From contig JALXBH010000249.1 in the NCBI GenBank assembly GCA_026991535.1, positions 1-42,404 on the forward strand: a stretch of DNA of 42,404 nucleotides, in the 5' to 3' direction. The notes under the pieces are model-generated. The model saw nothing but the letters and a program-made list of their open reading frames with translations. It ran no database searches and was not told where the DNA came from. Both the position numbers and the translations under genes were made by a program. Positions 26,183 to 36,086 of the stretch are shown one piece after another (the stretch's first letter is position 1; every line of letters starts with the position of its first letter). Origin of the DNA: Calditrichia bacterium. Lineage in GTDB: Bacteria; Calditrichota; Calditrichia; Calditrichales; J004.

Positions 26183-27043
26183 TTAGAAAGCGTACATCAT
26201 GCTAAAACTATGGGTCTCCGCCAGTGTGGGATGATTGCGAAAACTGTAATCCAGACGGAAACCGGCATATTTAATTCCCAAACCGGCACTAAAGCGGTTG
26301 GGCTGCGTGCTGGCCCCCAAACGTAAATCCAGCACCTCATACAGGTTAAACTCAAAACCGGCCTCTACCTGCGGTTCCAGCCCGATGGTCTTGTTGACCG
26401 AAATGCTGGTGGTTAAAGCCGAATAGGGGCGATAGGCCGCGCCGACGACTATGCGCCGTTGCAGTTCGTTGTTGCTGCCCCGGCCAATGGTCGGGCTGTT
26501 AAAGTTATAGAGGTAAACACCCAAAAAAGTACGCTTGTATATGGAGGCCATCAGGCCGATATCCATGCCCAGCGCGCCGGCAGAACCGAGGTTGCGGCCA
26601 TCCACCGACTCCCCCAGGCGCCAGTAATAGTACTTCAGATTATAACCGACCGACAGGCTGGTGTGAATGTCATTAAGCAGATAAAAGCCGTGGGAAAAAC
26701 CGACGGTGGTTTCCTGACTGAGGCTCTCGCCTTCATAATTGACGCCGAAGTTATCGACCATGATACCGGCGCTGCCGTACCTGGCCGAAAGGGGCAAAAC
26801 CACGCTGCCGAAAACGGCGTTGAAAAAGCTGTACCCGAAAGGACGCTGATAGGCCAGCCCCAGTTGCCGTTCGCTTATCTGAGCCAGTCCGGCGGGGTTG
26901 TAGTAAGAGGCCCAGGCATCGTTGGCCACGGCCACAAAAGAGTTGCTCATGCCGGAGGCCCGTGCCGAGGGATAACGGTCGTCAAAAGCACCTGCCCGCG
27001 CCAGGCTGCTCAGCCCGATCAGAATGAAGATTAGTTTTCTCAT
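26183..27043 (-). CDS. PorV/PorQ-family outer-membrane protein
   Basis: About 286 residues from ATG 27043; an upstream ATG at 27061 would add six residues before the signal peptide. The signal sequence MRKLIFILIGLSSLARAG is followed by YPSARASGMSNSFVAVANDA and SYYNPAGLAQI, the conserved N-terminal signature of PorV/PorQ proteins, and then barrel strands ending HSFSMMYAF. PorV shuttles type IX secretion substrates to the cell surface; many paralogues have unknown roles. It lies between the lamin-tail/OB protein gene and the HHH-barrel gene on the same strand, so it may serve that surface protein. Confidence 0.84.
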   Translation of the reverse strand: MRKLIFILIGLSSLARAGAFDDRYPSARASGMSNSFVAVANDAWASYYNPAGLAQISERQLGLAYQRPFGYSFFNAVFGSVVLPLSARYGSAGIMVDNFGVNYEGESLSQETTVGFSHGFYLLNDIHTSLSVGYNLKYYYWRLGESVDGRNLGSAGALGMDIGLMASIYKRTFLGVYLYNFNSPTIGRGSNNELQRRIVVGAAYRPYSALTTSISVNKTIGLEPQVEAGFEFNLYEVLDLRLGASTQPNRFSAGLGIKYAGFRLDYSFRNHPTLAETHSFSMMYAF

Positions 27044-27082
27044 AAATTTTCCCGATTTCATTTTAGATGTTATTTCCCACGC

Positions 27083-30000
27083 TTAACGTGAAAGTATGGT
27101 ACCGATAACGATGGGCGCCACACGGGTGGTTCTGTTGCCGGTGTCCTTATCCACTACCTCAAAGTGCAACACATAGGCGCCGACGGTCAGCCTGTCCCCT
27201 ACCTGGTTGCGGCCGTCCCATTCCAGCTTTACCGGCAGGGGTATGCCGTCGCCATCCACCAGGGTGGCCACCAAACGACCGTTCATATCGTATATGCGCA
27301 GGGTAACCCGGGTATTGGCCCCGCCGGAACCGTATTCTATGGTCAGCTTTTCGCCCTGATCCGGAGCAAAGGGCCGCGGCGGTACTTTCAGGGAAACCGG
27401 CTGGTTACTTAAATCGATGTGACCGATATCTTCCTGATAGCCCACCAGCACCTGTCCGGCATTGGCAAACACGCCATGGACGCCGCTGGCCTCGATAAAG
27501 TCGCCCACGTTAAAATCATCCAGATTCAGACCGGCGGTATCCCAGATACGGATGGTGGTTTCTCCGGAACCGTCATCGATAAAGATGTTGGTGCCCCCTC
27601 CGGCGGAAGACTTACCGGTAACGATGCCCTTTACATGCACCCAACTGCCTTCATACCGGGCCAGGGCCGATTGTCCGGTACTCAACTGAAGCGGATCAGG
27701 CAGGGGATAGTTATTGCTGAGCACGGTGGTGGTATAATTTTCAATCTCCAGCGTCCCGTTAAAGGAGGTCAGGGTCCCCTGCAATACCACCAGGTTGCCG
27801 CGCACGATGTCCGGGTCCGGGCTGCCGCGACGGAATACATTGAGACCGGCGCCATCCTCATCGGCGATATAAGCCGAGGTAAAGTCGTTACGCAGAATAC
27901 CGGCGCCGATGACGATCACCCCCTTGATGCTGATGGCCGTGCCGTCGGGCAGGCTGCGGGCATCGGAGATGCTGATGGTCGGAATATCGGTGCCGCTACC
28001 CACCAAAACGATGGGCGCGCTTTTAATGGAAGTCAGTACTCCGCCGCTTTGGGCGGTTTTTATATTAAAAGTCGATACCGTATTGGCGTTGGGCGCGCTG
28101 ATATTTTTTAAGGTTAAGGTGCCCTCCAAACCGCCGGTCAGCTCGAAGCCGCTCAGGGTCACCAGACCGGCCGTTACCTCTGTATTGGCATTGCCGAATA
28201 CCCCGCCTGTGCTGACATCGGCGGAAGAACCGCTAAAGCTCCAGCCGGAAGGAATGGCCAGGGTGGCCTGGGAGAGGGTATCATCGGTAGTGGGGCTAAA
28301 GGTGAACAGCAGGTCCACACTGGCCCCCGGCTCCACCCGGGCCGGGCTTACGGTAACCGTGCCACTGCCGTCGGCGGGAATAACCAGGTCACTGTGGTAG
28401 ATATCTTCCTGATAGCCGACCAGAAGCTGGGCGCTGCCCTGATAAATATCCACAATGCCGCGCATGGCGATGGTATCGCCCAGGGCATAGCCGCTCAGAT
28501 CAACACCGGTGTTATCCCAAATGCGGGCGCTGAGTGTGCTGCCGCCGTTGCTGATGGTCAGCGTGGTGCCTCCGCCGGCGGAAAACATGTCGCTGATAAC
28601 ACCGTTCACTTCCACCATGGTGCCTTCCAGATCGATATTGGCCGCGGCGGCCAGGGAAAGAAAGGCTACCTCCGGAACGTCTTGCAGACTGTCATCGACG
28701 GTCACGGTAAAATCGACAATTTCCGTGGTGCCGTTAAACTCATCCACCGTGCCGCTTACGGTAACCAGATTGCCCCGCTTAAGCTGCGGCACCAGTTCAC
28801 CCGTGCGGAAGACGTTGATCCCCCGGCCGCTGGCGTCCTGCACATAGGCATCCGTCCAGGAGTTGGTGGTAATGCCGGAACCCAGGGCCACGACGCCCTG
28901 AATGGTCACCTGTGTACCCAGGTATGTGCTGACATTGTTTTGGATATCGGCGATGGTCAGGGCTTTCACCACGCTGACCACGGGGAAAACGGCAATGGGC
29001 GTCAGCCGGCCGCCGGATACGGCGGTGCGTATTTCAAAGGCGGAGTTTTCGGTTTTATCGGGTGTCTGAAGATTGGCGATCTCAATGGTACCGGTCTGCG
29101 TATCGGTCAATTGCGTGCCGCTAAAGAAAAGGGTGTCGCCGCTAATGCTCAGGGAAGCCGGAGCCAGCCCATCGCCGGAATAGGAGACATCGGCGGCAGA
29201 GCCGCTGAAACTCCAGGAAGCGGGGATGATCAGCGCCGCCTGTTGCAGCACGTAATCGGCGGTACCGGTCAGGGTAAAGGTCAGGGTGACGGTGCTGTTG
29301 GCATCGAGGGAAGCGGGATCGACCACGGCACTGCCGCTGCCGTCGCCGGCGACTTCGCTAAAACTACCCGGAGAGGGACTGACGGCCAAAAAGGATTGGG
29401 TCCAGTCTTCGCTGGTTTCATCATGTCCGGTTAAACCGTTGCCTTCGGTGGCGGTTTCGGCGACTTCAACAATGCCGTTGCGCTGATAGCTCATCCCGGC
29501 GGCCGGTGTGGCCAGGGCCTTTTGCGAGGCTTTCGGCGTATCGTTGCGGTAAGCGGTGGCCGTGTCATCCGCGTCCGGTCCGTCGATGCTCACGCCGCTT
29601 TTGTCCATCCAGCGTTCCTTAAAAAAGGAGAGCCCCCAGGCCATATAATCCACATCGCGGATCAGGTCGTCCTGACCGTTCCATTTAAACAGATGTATCA
29701 TCCCGGCGCTGGGATCCAGGCTGATATTACCGCCAACCCATAGATTGTCCATATCGGGAGTGTTTTCATCCTCCGCGGTAATTTCCCAATGGGCTTGCTT
29801 ACTGTATGCATTGCCAAAGGCGGAGCCGTACAAGGCCACAACCCGGCTTTCTCCGGAAGCTATGCGTGCTCCCGCCGGAAATTTTACCAGAAAATCTCCC
29901 ACCTGGGTGCTGTAAGTACCCGTAACGATATTATAGGCCGAATTATAGTTGGCAAGATAATACTCTCCAAGATCGATACTTTGATCCGTCGGATTATATA

Positions 30001-30118
30001 TCTCCACAAAGGCATTTTGTTGTTGTGCCGAGGCCGGAACATAAACTTCCGAGATGAGCAGATGGCTTTGCGCCCATAGAGCAAGCGGCAGAAACACGAG
30101 TGCAGCGAGAACGCGCAT
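27083..30118 (-). CDS. Large secreted lamin-tail / OB-fold repeat protein
   Basis: 1011 residues. Signal peptide (ending LWAQ), then a lamin-tail domain (about 17-200; LLISEVYVPASAQQQNAFVE). Next comes a two-fold internal duplication: an Ig-like segment (about 258-383, IIPASWSFSGSAADVS) plus two OB folds (about 384-580), then a second Ig-like segment (about 582-710, AIPSGWSFSGSSADVS) plus two OB folds (about 711-903). The OB parts share phrases such as GINVFR/GLNVFR, RGNLV and VGYQEDI. The last 105 residues are a FlgD-like C-terminal domain (LRIYDMNGRLVATLVDGDG). No nuclease or protease catalytic motif is seen. Lamin-tail plus OB-fold architecture is found in secreted nucleases and surface proteins, so nucleic-acid binding at the surface is plausible. 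First gene of the envelope block. Confidence 0.8.
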   Translation of the reverse strand: MRVLAALVFLPLALWAQSHLLISEVYVPASAQQQNAFVEIYNPTDQSIDLGEYYLANYNSAYNIVTGTYSTQVGDFLVKFPAGARIASGESRVVALYGSAFGNAYSKQAHWEITAEDENTPDMDNLWVGGNISLDPSAGMIHLFKWNGQDDLIRDVDYMAWGLSFFKERWMDKSGVSIDGPDADDTATAYRNDTPKASQKALATPAAGMSYQRNGIVEVAETATEGNGLTGHDETSEDWTQSFLAVSPSPGSFSEVAGDGSGSAVVDPASLDANSTVTLTFTLTGTADYVLQQAALIIPASWSFSGSAADVSYSGDGLAPASLSISGDTLFFSGTQLTDTQTGTIEIANLQTPDKTENSAFEIRTAVSGGRLTPIAVFPVVSVVKALTIADIQNNVSTYLGTQVTIQGVVALGSGITTNSWTDAYVQDASGRGINVFRTGELVPQLKRGNLVTVSGTVDEFNGTTEIVDFTVTVDDSLQDVPEVAFLSLAAAANIDLEGTMVEVNGVISDMFSAGGGTTLTISNGGSTLSARIWDNTGVDLSGYALGDTIAMRGIVDIYQGSAQLLVGYQEDIYHSDLVIPADGSGTVTVSPARVEPGASVDLLFTFSPTTDDTLSQATLAIPSGWSFSGSSADVSTGGVFGNANTEVTAGLVTLSGFELTGGLEGTLTLKNISAPNANTVSTFNIKTAQSGGVLTSIKSAPIVLVGSGTDIPTISISDARSLPDGTAISIKGVIVIGAGILRNDFTSAYIADEDGAGLNVFRRGSPDPDIVRGNLVVLQGTLTSFNGTLEIENYTTTVLSNNYPLPDPLQLSTGQSALARYEGSWVHVKGIVTGKSSAGGGTNIFIDDGSGETTIRIWDTAGLNLDDFNVGDFIEASGVHGVFANAGQVLVGYQEDIGHIDLSNQPVSLKVPPRPFAPDQGEKLTIEYGSGGANTRVTLRIYDMNGRLVATLVDGDGIPLPVKLEWDGRNQVGDRLTVGAYVLHFEVVDKDTGNRTTRVAPIVIGTILSR

Positions 30119-30405
30119 GAATAACTCCGTTTTTCAAGATTCGATGATTTTTTTGATAAAGGACAGGTAATTTAGCACCTTCACACCGCAAAAGCAAACG
30201 ACCTGATGAAATGTTTACACAGTTAACAGGAGCCTTAAACACGCTTTTATTTTACCCGGGGAACGTTTTCTCCGGTGGATTTATGTCCCCGGATAAGCGA
30301 TTCCGTCCGTTTCACTTTTTTGCCCATTAATACGGCCTTTCTTGACTTTTTTGGCTGGTCGCTCTAAGTTCTGTTTCTACTCATATATCTGAATAAGGAG
30401 TTTAC
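30119..30405. other. Divergent intergenic region before the envelope block and lpdA
   Basis: 287 bases without a gene. It holds the lpdA promoter at its right end and must hold the promoter of the 1011-residue protein gene. CCGGGGA (30256-30262) and TCCCCGG (30286-30292) form a perfect seven-base inverted repeat with a 23-base spacer and no T run on either side, so it may be a binding site or a structured leader rather than a terminator. Confidence 0.45.
30342..30370 (+). promoter_or_regulatory. lpdA promoter
   Basis: TTGACT (30342-30347) and TAAGTT (30365-30370) are separated by 17 bases and lie about 35 bases before the ATG, a good sigma70-type arrangement. AAGGAG follows close to the start codon. 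Confidence 0.55.
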
Positions 30406-31797
30406 ATGTCGTCTTATGATGTTATTGTGCTGGGTTCGGGTCCCGGAGGCTATGTGGCCGCCATCCGCGCCGCGCAACTGAAAATGAAAACCGCTCTGGT
30501 CGAACGCGATAAACTGGGAGGCGTCTGCCTCAATTGGGGCTGTATCCCCACCAAGGCGCTGCTAAAAAGCGCCGAAGTCTTCGAAACCCTGTCCCACGCC
30601 AAAAGTTTCGGTATTAAGGCCGGCTCTTTCAGCGCGGACTTTCCCGCTATCATCAAACGCAGCCGGGAAGTGGCCGAAGCCAATTCCAAAGGCGTTGAAT
30701 ATTTGATGAAAAAAAACAAGATCGATGTTATCTACGGCAACGGCGCCTTTAAAGCGGCCAACACCTTAACGGTTACGGATAAAGACGGTAAAGCCCGGGA
30801 GCTGACCGCCAAACATATCATCATCGCCACGGGTGGGCGCCCCCGCTCCATACCCGGGGTTGAGATGGATGGCGATATTGTCATCAGCAGCAAGGAAGCG
30901 ATGAGCCTGAAGAAGCAACCCAAATCGCTGATCATCATGGGGGCCGGAGCCATCGGCATCGAGTTTGCCCATTTTTACAACACCCTGGGTACCGAGGTAA
31001 CCGTTGTGGAGATGCTGGATCATATCCTGCCCATCGAGGATGCGGAGATATCCAAAGCTTTGGAGCGCAGCTTTAAAAAGGCAGGCATCAAAATAATGAC
31101 CGGCACGAAAGTGGAATCCGTTAAAAAGCTGAAAAACAGCGTGCAGGTAACAGTGAGTAAAAATGGAAAAAACGACCTGCTTAAGGCCGAAAAAGCGCTG
31201 ATGGCCATCGGCATTCAGGGTAATGTGGAGAATCTCAACCTGGATGGAATCGGCGTGAAGAATGAGCGCGGTTTTATTCCGGTGGATGCCTATTACCGCA
31301 CCAACGTTCCCGGCGTTTATGCCATCGGCGATATCACCGGCCCGCCCCTGCTGGCACATGTGGCTTCGCATGAGGGCACCATTTGCGTGGAGAACATTGC
31401 CGGTAAAAACCCGCATACGCTGGACTACAACAGCATTCCGGGATGTACCTACTGCCATCCTCAGGTGGCCAGCATCGGCATGACCGAAGCCAGGGCCCGG
31501 GAAGAAGGTTATGATGTTAAGATCGGTAAATTCCTTTACACCGCTTCCGGCAAGGCCCGGGCCATCGGCGCCCGCGAAGGCATGGTCAAGCTGGTGTTTG
31601 ATAAAAAATACGGCGAGCTGCTGGGCGCTCATATCATCGGCGAGGAGGCCACCGAACTGATTGCCGAGCTGGGCATGGCCAAGGCGCTGGAAGCCACGCC
31701 GGTGGAGCTGGGCAAGACGATACATGCCCACCCCACCCTGTCCGAGATGATTATGGAAGCCGCCCTGAGCGCGGACAATGAAGCCATTCATATTTAA
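30406..31797 (+). CDS. lpdA: Dihydrolipoyl dehydrogenase (E3)
   Basis: 463 residues, full length. The FAD/NAD flavoprotein reoxidises dihydrolipoamide of 2-oxo-acid dehydrogenase complexes or the glycine cleavage system. GSGPGGYVAA binds FAD, GGVCLNWGCIPTK has the redox pair Cys41 and Cys46, MGAGAIGIEFA binds NAD, and YAIGDI is the second FAD motif. The C-terminal HAHPTLSE supplies catalytic His442 and Glu447. It is not next to E1 or E2 genes, so which complex it serves is unknown. The PD40 lipoprotein gene follows after 13 bases. Confidence 0.97.
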   Translation: MSSYDVIVLGSGPGGYVAAIRAAQLKMKTALVERDKLGGVCLNWGCIPTKALLKSAEVFETLSHAKSFGIKAGSFSADFPAIIKRSREVAEANSKGVEYLMKKNKIDVIYGNGAFKAANTLTVTDKDGKARELTAKHIIIATGGRPRSIPGVEMDGDIVISSKEAMSLKKQPKSLIIMGAGAIGIEFAHFYNTLGTEVTVVEMLDHILPIEDAEISKALERSFKKAGIKIMTGTKVESVKKLKNSVQVTVSKNGKNDLLKAEKALMAIGIQGNVENLNLDGIGVKNERGFIPVDAYYRTNVPGVYAIGDITGPPLLAHVASHEGTICVENIAGKNPHTLDYNSIPGCTYCHPQVASIGMTEARAREEGYDVKIGKFLYTASGKARAIGAREGMVKLVFDKKYGELLGAHIIGEEATELIAELGMAKALEATPVELGKTIHAHPTLSEMIMEAALSADNEAIHI

Positions 31798-31810
31798 ATA
31801 AGGAACTCTC

Positions 31811-32884
31811 ATGAGAACGACCCTGCTCCTTTTAAGCGCCGTTTTTATCTTTTTATCGGCTTGTAAAAAACAAGATGCGGCGCAAGCTTCCGCCTCCGTG
31901 CCGGATACCCTGCGCTTTGAACAGGAAAAACATCTGAAAAATGTACGCATGCTGACCAACGGCGGGGAAAATGCCGAAGCCTACTTCTCTTTTAAAGAAG
32001 ACCAACTCATTTTTCAATCCACCCACGGACAGTATAAATGCGACCAGATATTTACCATGAATCTGGACGGCAGCCATAAGCAACTGGTTTCCACCGGCAA
32101 GGGCCGCACCACCTGCTCCTACTTTTTGCCGGGTGATAACAAGATAATTTACGCCTCCACCCATGCGGATAACGAAGATTGCCCCACGCCGCCGGATTTC
32201 TCCAAAGGCTATGTCTGGAAGGTATACAGCAGCTTCGACCTTTATGTGGCCAATCGCGACGGCAGCGATCCGCGGGTTTTTCTGCCCTCGCCGGGTTATG
32301 ACGCCGAAGCCACGGTTTCCCCCAAGGGTGATAAAATCGTCTTCACCTCCATGCGGGACGGCGACCTGGATATCTATACCGTTAATATCGACGGTACCGG
32401 CCTGAAAAGGCTGACCACCGCCCTGGGTTACGACGGCGGCCCGTTTTTCAACTGGGACGGCAGTAAAATTGTTTATCGCGCTTTCCATCCCAAAACCGAA
32501 AAGGAAATTGCCCGCTACAAGCAGCTTCTGTCCGAAGACCTGATCGAACCCAACGCTTTCCAGATTTGGGTGATGGATGCCGACGGCGGCAACAAGCGCC
32601 AGATTACCGATAACGAATATGCTAATTTTGCCCCCTTCTTTCATCCGGACGGAAAACGTATTATCTTTTGTTCCAATAAGGGCAGCAGTGATCCCCGCCG
32701 GCCGGATTTTAACCTGTGGATGATCAATACCGATGGCAGCGGATTGGAACAGATCACTTTTTTCGATCAGTTTGACGGTTTTCCCATGTTTAACCATGAC
32801 GGCAGCAAGCTTGTGTTTTCTTCCAACCGCTTCAACGCCAAACCGCGGGAAACCAATATCTTTATCGCGGACTGGATTGACTAG
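31811..32884 (+). CDS. TolB-like PD40 beta-propeller lipoprotein
   Basis: 357 residues. The lipobox FLSAC gives lipidated Cys18. The rest consists of WD40-like PD40 repeats with the recurring pattern of a G(D/S)KI(V/I)(F/Y) strand followed by DLDIYTVNIDGTGLKRLT-like strands, for instance SPKGDKIVFTS, NWDGSKIVYRA, HPDGKRIIFCS and NHDGSKLVFSS. It should fold as a six- or seven-bladed propeller like the C-terminal domain of TolB and bind a protein or glycan in the periplasm. No tol or pal genes are nearby. AAGGAACT precedes the ATG. Confidence 0.88.
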   Translation: MRTTLLLLSAVFIFLSACKKQDAAQASASVPDTLRFEQEKHLKNVRMLTNGGENAEAYFSFKEDQLIFQSTHGQYKCDQIFTMNLDGSHKQLVSTGKGRTTCSYFLPGDNKIIYASTHADNEDCPTPPDFSKGYVWKVYSSFDLYVANRDGSDPRVFLPSPGYDAEATVSPKGDKIVFTSMRDGDLDIYTVNIDGTGLKRLTTALGYDGGPFFNWDGSKIVYRAFHPKTEKEIARYKQLLSEDLIEPNAFQIWVMDADGGNKRQITDNEYANFAPFFHPDGKRIIFCSNKGSSDPRRPDFNLWMINTDGSGLEQITFFDQFDGFPMFNHDGSKLVFSSNRFNAKPRETNIFIADWID

Positions 32885-32927
32885 AGCTTAACCACGGCGG
32901 GCATAATGTGCCGCGCGACGATGATCG

Positions 32928-32960
32928 ATCCCATGTTCCGGGAATAGCGGCGCATGGGAT
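32928..32960 (+). terminator. Possible terminator hairpin after the PD40 lipoprotein gene
   Basis: ATCCCATG (32928-32935) and CATGGGAT (32953-32960) form a perfect eight-base inverted repeat with a 17-base loop, followed by TTATCTTAT. The T run is imperfect and the loop is long, so this is a weak terminator or another structured element. Confidence 0.4.
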
Positions 32961-33011
32961 TTATCTTATATCTGAGGGCTTTTCAGATTATTTTATCTTT
33001 TTGGATAGCAG

Positions 33012-35126
33012 ATGGGTTTTACAGGTAAAATTAACCGTGATGAATATTATTTCATCCTTTTGTTCGGCTTGCTTTCGGTTCTTGCGGCACAGTTGAATTT
33101 TGTTTTGGATGTAGCGGGAGGTATCCGCACCGATCCCCGGGAAATCGTCGCCCTGAGCAGTGTTTTCTTTTTAAGCAACTGGCGCTCGGCTTTATTCGTA
33201 GGACTCCTTGCGGCCCTCGGCGGCCCCTATGACTCCACCCTGTTTCAAAATATCGCCATGCATATCATCGCCATTCCCCTCGGCTGGCAAGCCTACTACT
33301 TTATTTTAAGACATTTCCAGGACCAACGGCTGCGGCCCCTTATGTGGGGTATCAGCGTGATCCTTTTATACATGTTTGTCTACAGCCCCGTTTACATTCT
33401 TTTTAAGGTGATGGACGCCTCCATTAATTTTCATCTCTCCCTTCGCCACTACTGGGAAATCCTTTACAGTATCCGGCTGGAAGTTCTGGCCACGGCGATA
33501 TTCACCGCGCTTATTCTTGCCATAAAGGAGGTAAGGTCCGAACTTCAGGAACGGCAAATCATTCAGGAACTGGCCCTGCATCATGGCAATATCGGCACCT
33601 GGAAAATAGACGTGGCCGAGGAAACCATCCTCATGAACGAAATGTGGCAGGAACTGTTGAAGGACGAGGAGCATCCCGGACCACGGTTCCCCCTGGTCTG
33701 CTTTCTTAACCGCCTCAATGAGGATGACAGGAAAAAGCTCCGTGAGCAGTTAAGGCACATCGCGCGGAACGGCCAGGCCAACTTTACCCTGGAGCTGAAC
33801 ATCGGCACACGGGATAATAAGAAACGCCGTATCATCATGTCCGGCGTTAAGCTGCCGGAATCCCTAAAAAGCGCGGGGCCGGTTTTATTCGGTATCATTG
33901 TGGATATCAGCGATCTGACACACAGCAGAGCCGAAGAGGAAAAATTGCGCCAACAGCTGCTCCAATCGCAAAAGCTGGAAGCTATCGGCACGCTGGCCGG
34001 AGGCATCGCCCATGATTTCAACAATATCCTGACGGTAATTCTGGGTCACTCCGAGATGATGCTGAGCAAGCTGGACAAAGAGAGTGAGCTGGCGCAAAGC
34101 CTGTCGGTTATCCTTTCCAGCAGCCGTCGCGCGGCCGATCTCACCAATCAAATTCTGGCCTTTAGCCGTAAACAAATCTACTCTCCAAGGATCATCGCCC
34201 TGAATAAGGTGGTTGCCCAGTACGAAACCTTTACCCGGCGACTTATCGGCGAAGATATCGAAGTGGAAATGGTTCTGGATGACAGGGTAAAGAGCATAAA
34301 GGCCGATCCGGTACAGATAGAACAGGTGCTTTTAAACCTTATCGTCAACGCCCGGGATGCGCTGATGCTAAGAAGGGAACCCGGCTTTCACAAAAAAATT
34401 ACACTGGAAACCCTGTGCGTTAATCTGGACGAAACCGCCGACAAGGATGTTCTACCCGGAAAGGGAAACTATACTGTGCTTTCCATCAGCGATAACGGTA
34501 GCGGCATGGACGCGGCCACCCGGGAAAAGATATTTGAACCTTTCTTTACCACCAAGGAAAAAGGCAAGGGAACCGGCCTGGGTCTGGCTACCGTCTATGG
34601 CATTGTAAAGCAAAACGGAGGAACAATCACCGTTTATTCGGAACCGGGCGTCGGAACAACCTTTAAAATATACTGGCCTTCAAGCACGGAGAGCCAAAGT
34701 GAAGCAGTTGAGCCCGCGGTTTCCATCGACAGCCTGACGGGCGAGGAAAAAGTGTTGCTGGTTGAAGATGAAAAAACGGTGAGGGAATTTGCCGTTACCG
34801 CGCTCTCGTCCCTGGGCTATCAGGTGTGGGCCGTGGCCGACGGACGTGAAGCCGAGGCTTTTATAAATTCGGGAAAAGTCGTTCCCGATATTTTGGTTAC
34901 CGATCTTATTTTGCCCTTTAAAAGCGGTAAGGAAATTGCCGGACTGGTTAAGGCCACATATCCCGAATGCATCATCCTATACACCTCGGGTTATACGGAT
35001 AATCATATTGTACATCAGGGCGCACTGGAACCCAACATAAACTTTTTACCCAAACCCTATACCCTGCAACAACTGGCCGGTTTTATCCGGCGTCTGTTTA
35101 AGTCCCGTGACAGGGGGGAGGAATAA
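33012..35126 (+). CDS. Hybrid sensor histidine kinase with receiver domain
   Basis: 704 residues. Residues 1-175 hold about five membrane helices resembling the 5TM sensor of the LytS type ([20 protein letters not shown]). A PAS-like segment lies at about 185-300. The HisKA domain has phospho-accepting His334 in GGIAHDFNN. The HATPase domain has [37 protein letters not shown] and [10 protein letters not shown]. The C-terminal receiver (about 580-700) has Asp631 in VTDLILP and Lys681 in LPKPY. No DNA-binding response regulator lies nearby, so the phosphate must go to an unlinked partner. No clear RBS precedes the ATG. Confidence 0.92.
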   Translation: MGFTGKINRDEYYFILLFGLLSVLAAQLNFVLDVAGGIRTDPREIVALSSVFFLSNWRSALFVGLLAALGGPYDSTLFQNIAMHIIAIPLGWQAYYFILRHFQDQRLRPLMWGISVILLYMFVYSPVYILFKVMDASINFHLSLRHYWEILYSIRLEVLATAIFTALILAIKEVRSELQERQIIQELALHHGNIGTWKIDVAEETILMNEMWQELLKDEEHPGPRFPLVCFLNRLNEDDRKKLREQLRHIARNGQANFTLELNIGTRDNKKRRIIMSGVKLPESLKSAGPVLFGIIVDISDLTHSRAEEEKLRQQLLQSQKLEAIGTLAGGIAHDFNNILTVILGHSEMMLSKLDKESELAQSLSVILSSSRRAADLTNQILAFSRKQIYSPRIIALNKVVAQYETFTRRLIGEDIEVEMVLDDRVKSIKADPVQIEQVLLNLIVNARDALMLRREPGFHKKITLETLCVNLDETADKDVLPGKGNYTVLSISDNGSGMDAATREKIFEPFFTTKEKGKGTGLGLATVYGIVKQNGGTITVYSEPGVGTTFKIYWPSSTESQSEAVEPAVSIDSLTGEEKVLLVEDEKTVREFAVTALSSLGYQVWAVADGREAEAFINSGKVVPDILVTDLILPFKSGKEIAGLVKATYPECIILYTSGYTDNHIVHQGALEPNINFLPKPYTLQQLAGFIRRLFKSRDRGEE

Positions 35127-35139
35127 CCATCCATAATGC

Positions 35140-35994
35140 TTAGTGTGTTTCCAATTCACTGATTTTTTTGGATGATGCTTCGAATCCGGGATCCAGACTG
35201 AGCGCCTTGCGGTAATTTATCAGGGCCGAATCCACATCTCCCAACGCCCGGTAGCCATCCCCCAGGCTGTCATAGGAATTAGCCACATCCGGTGTAAGCG
35301 ATACCAGCCGTTTAAACATTTTCAGAGCTTTCCTCTTTTTACCCCGCTTTAAGAGATAGTAGCCGTAATCGTTAAACAGCCCCGGCCGGCCCCCGGAATC
35401 GGGAAAGCTTTTCACCAGCAGATCATACTGCTCTTCTACCTTTTCAAAACGGCCTTCCTTTTTATAGATGGCAATCAAAAGCCAACGCCCCTTTTCCGAG
35501 CCCAGTCGTAAAAGGGTAAAGGCCTGCTCCCGGGCTTTCCCGATATCTCCGCCCATAAAGCCCGGTGCCATCAGGTAAAAGTTTGCCGCGCCGATATGTC
35601 CGCCGATATGGGTGGAATCCAGTTCGATAGTCTTTTCAAACTGTTCCAGTATTTTAGGCGCCAACCAGCCCTGTTTAAACACATTGGCCTTTTGAGCAAT
35701 AGCCCCCATGACATTGGCATAAACAAAATGGTACTCGGCTATGGATGGTTTTAGCTCTACCGCCCGCTCCGCGTAATCCAGCGCCGTATCATAATCCTTT
35801 TTCCCGTAATGAATTCGGGCCAGATAATAACAGGCCGCGGCATTGTCTTCATCCTGTTTTAAGATCGCTTCCAGGACCCGACGGGCGTGCTCGTACTCTT
35901 TGTTTTCAAACAGCTTAACGGCTTCATCAAGACCGGTGGCCGGGGCAGGGGAAAACAAAAGGAAAATAGACAATAAAAAAAAAGCATGTTTCAT
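35140..35994 (-). CDS. Exported TPR-repeat protein
   Basis: 284 residues with a signal peptide (about 1-20, ending APATG). It consists of tetratricopeptide repeats, clearest at about 22-55 (LFENKEYEHARRVLEAILKQ), about 56-88 (CYYLARIHYGKKDYDTALDY) and near the C-terminus (YDSLGDGYRALGDVDSALIN). Such proteins act as periplasmic scaffolds; no catalytic domain is present. GGAGA lies about eight bases before the ATG. It lies 92 bases after the neighbouring TPR-like gene on the same strand and may share its transcript. Confidence 0.85.
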   Translation of the reverse strand: MKHAFFLLSIFLLFSPAPATGLDEAVKLFENKEYEHARRVLEAILKQDEDNAAACYYLARIHYGKKDYDTALDYAERAVELKPSIAEYHFVYANVMGAIAQKANVFKQGWLAPKILEQFEKTIELDSTHIGGHIGAANFYLMAPGFMGGDIGKAREQAFTLLRLGSEKGRWLLIAIYKKEGRFEKVEEQYDLLVKSFPDSGGRPGLFNDYGYYLLKRGKKRKALKMFKRLVSLTPDVANSYDSLGDGYRALGDVDSALINYRKALSLDPGFEASSKKISELETH

Positions 35995-36086
35995 AATAAA
36001 TCTCCGGGATGGCTAAGGGCGGGGTATATTCCGCTTATATCAATCTTTGACGAAATTTTACATTAAAGGTTGCCGTCCCCGTTTTC

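Noticed and set aside
28394-29434. 346-codon plus-strand frame opposite the lamin-tail/OB gene
   Set aside because: Shadow of the real minus-strand gene; no start signal and no domain pattern.
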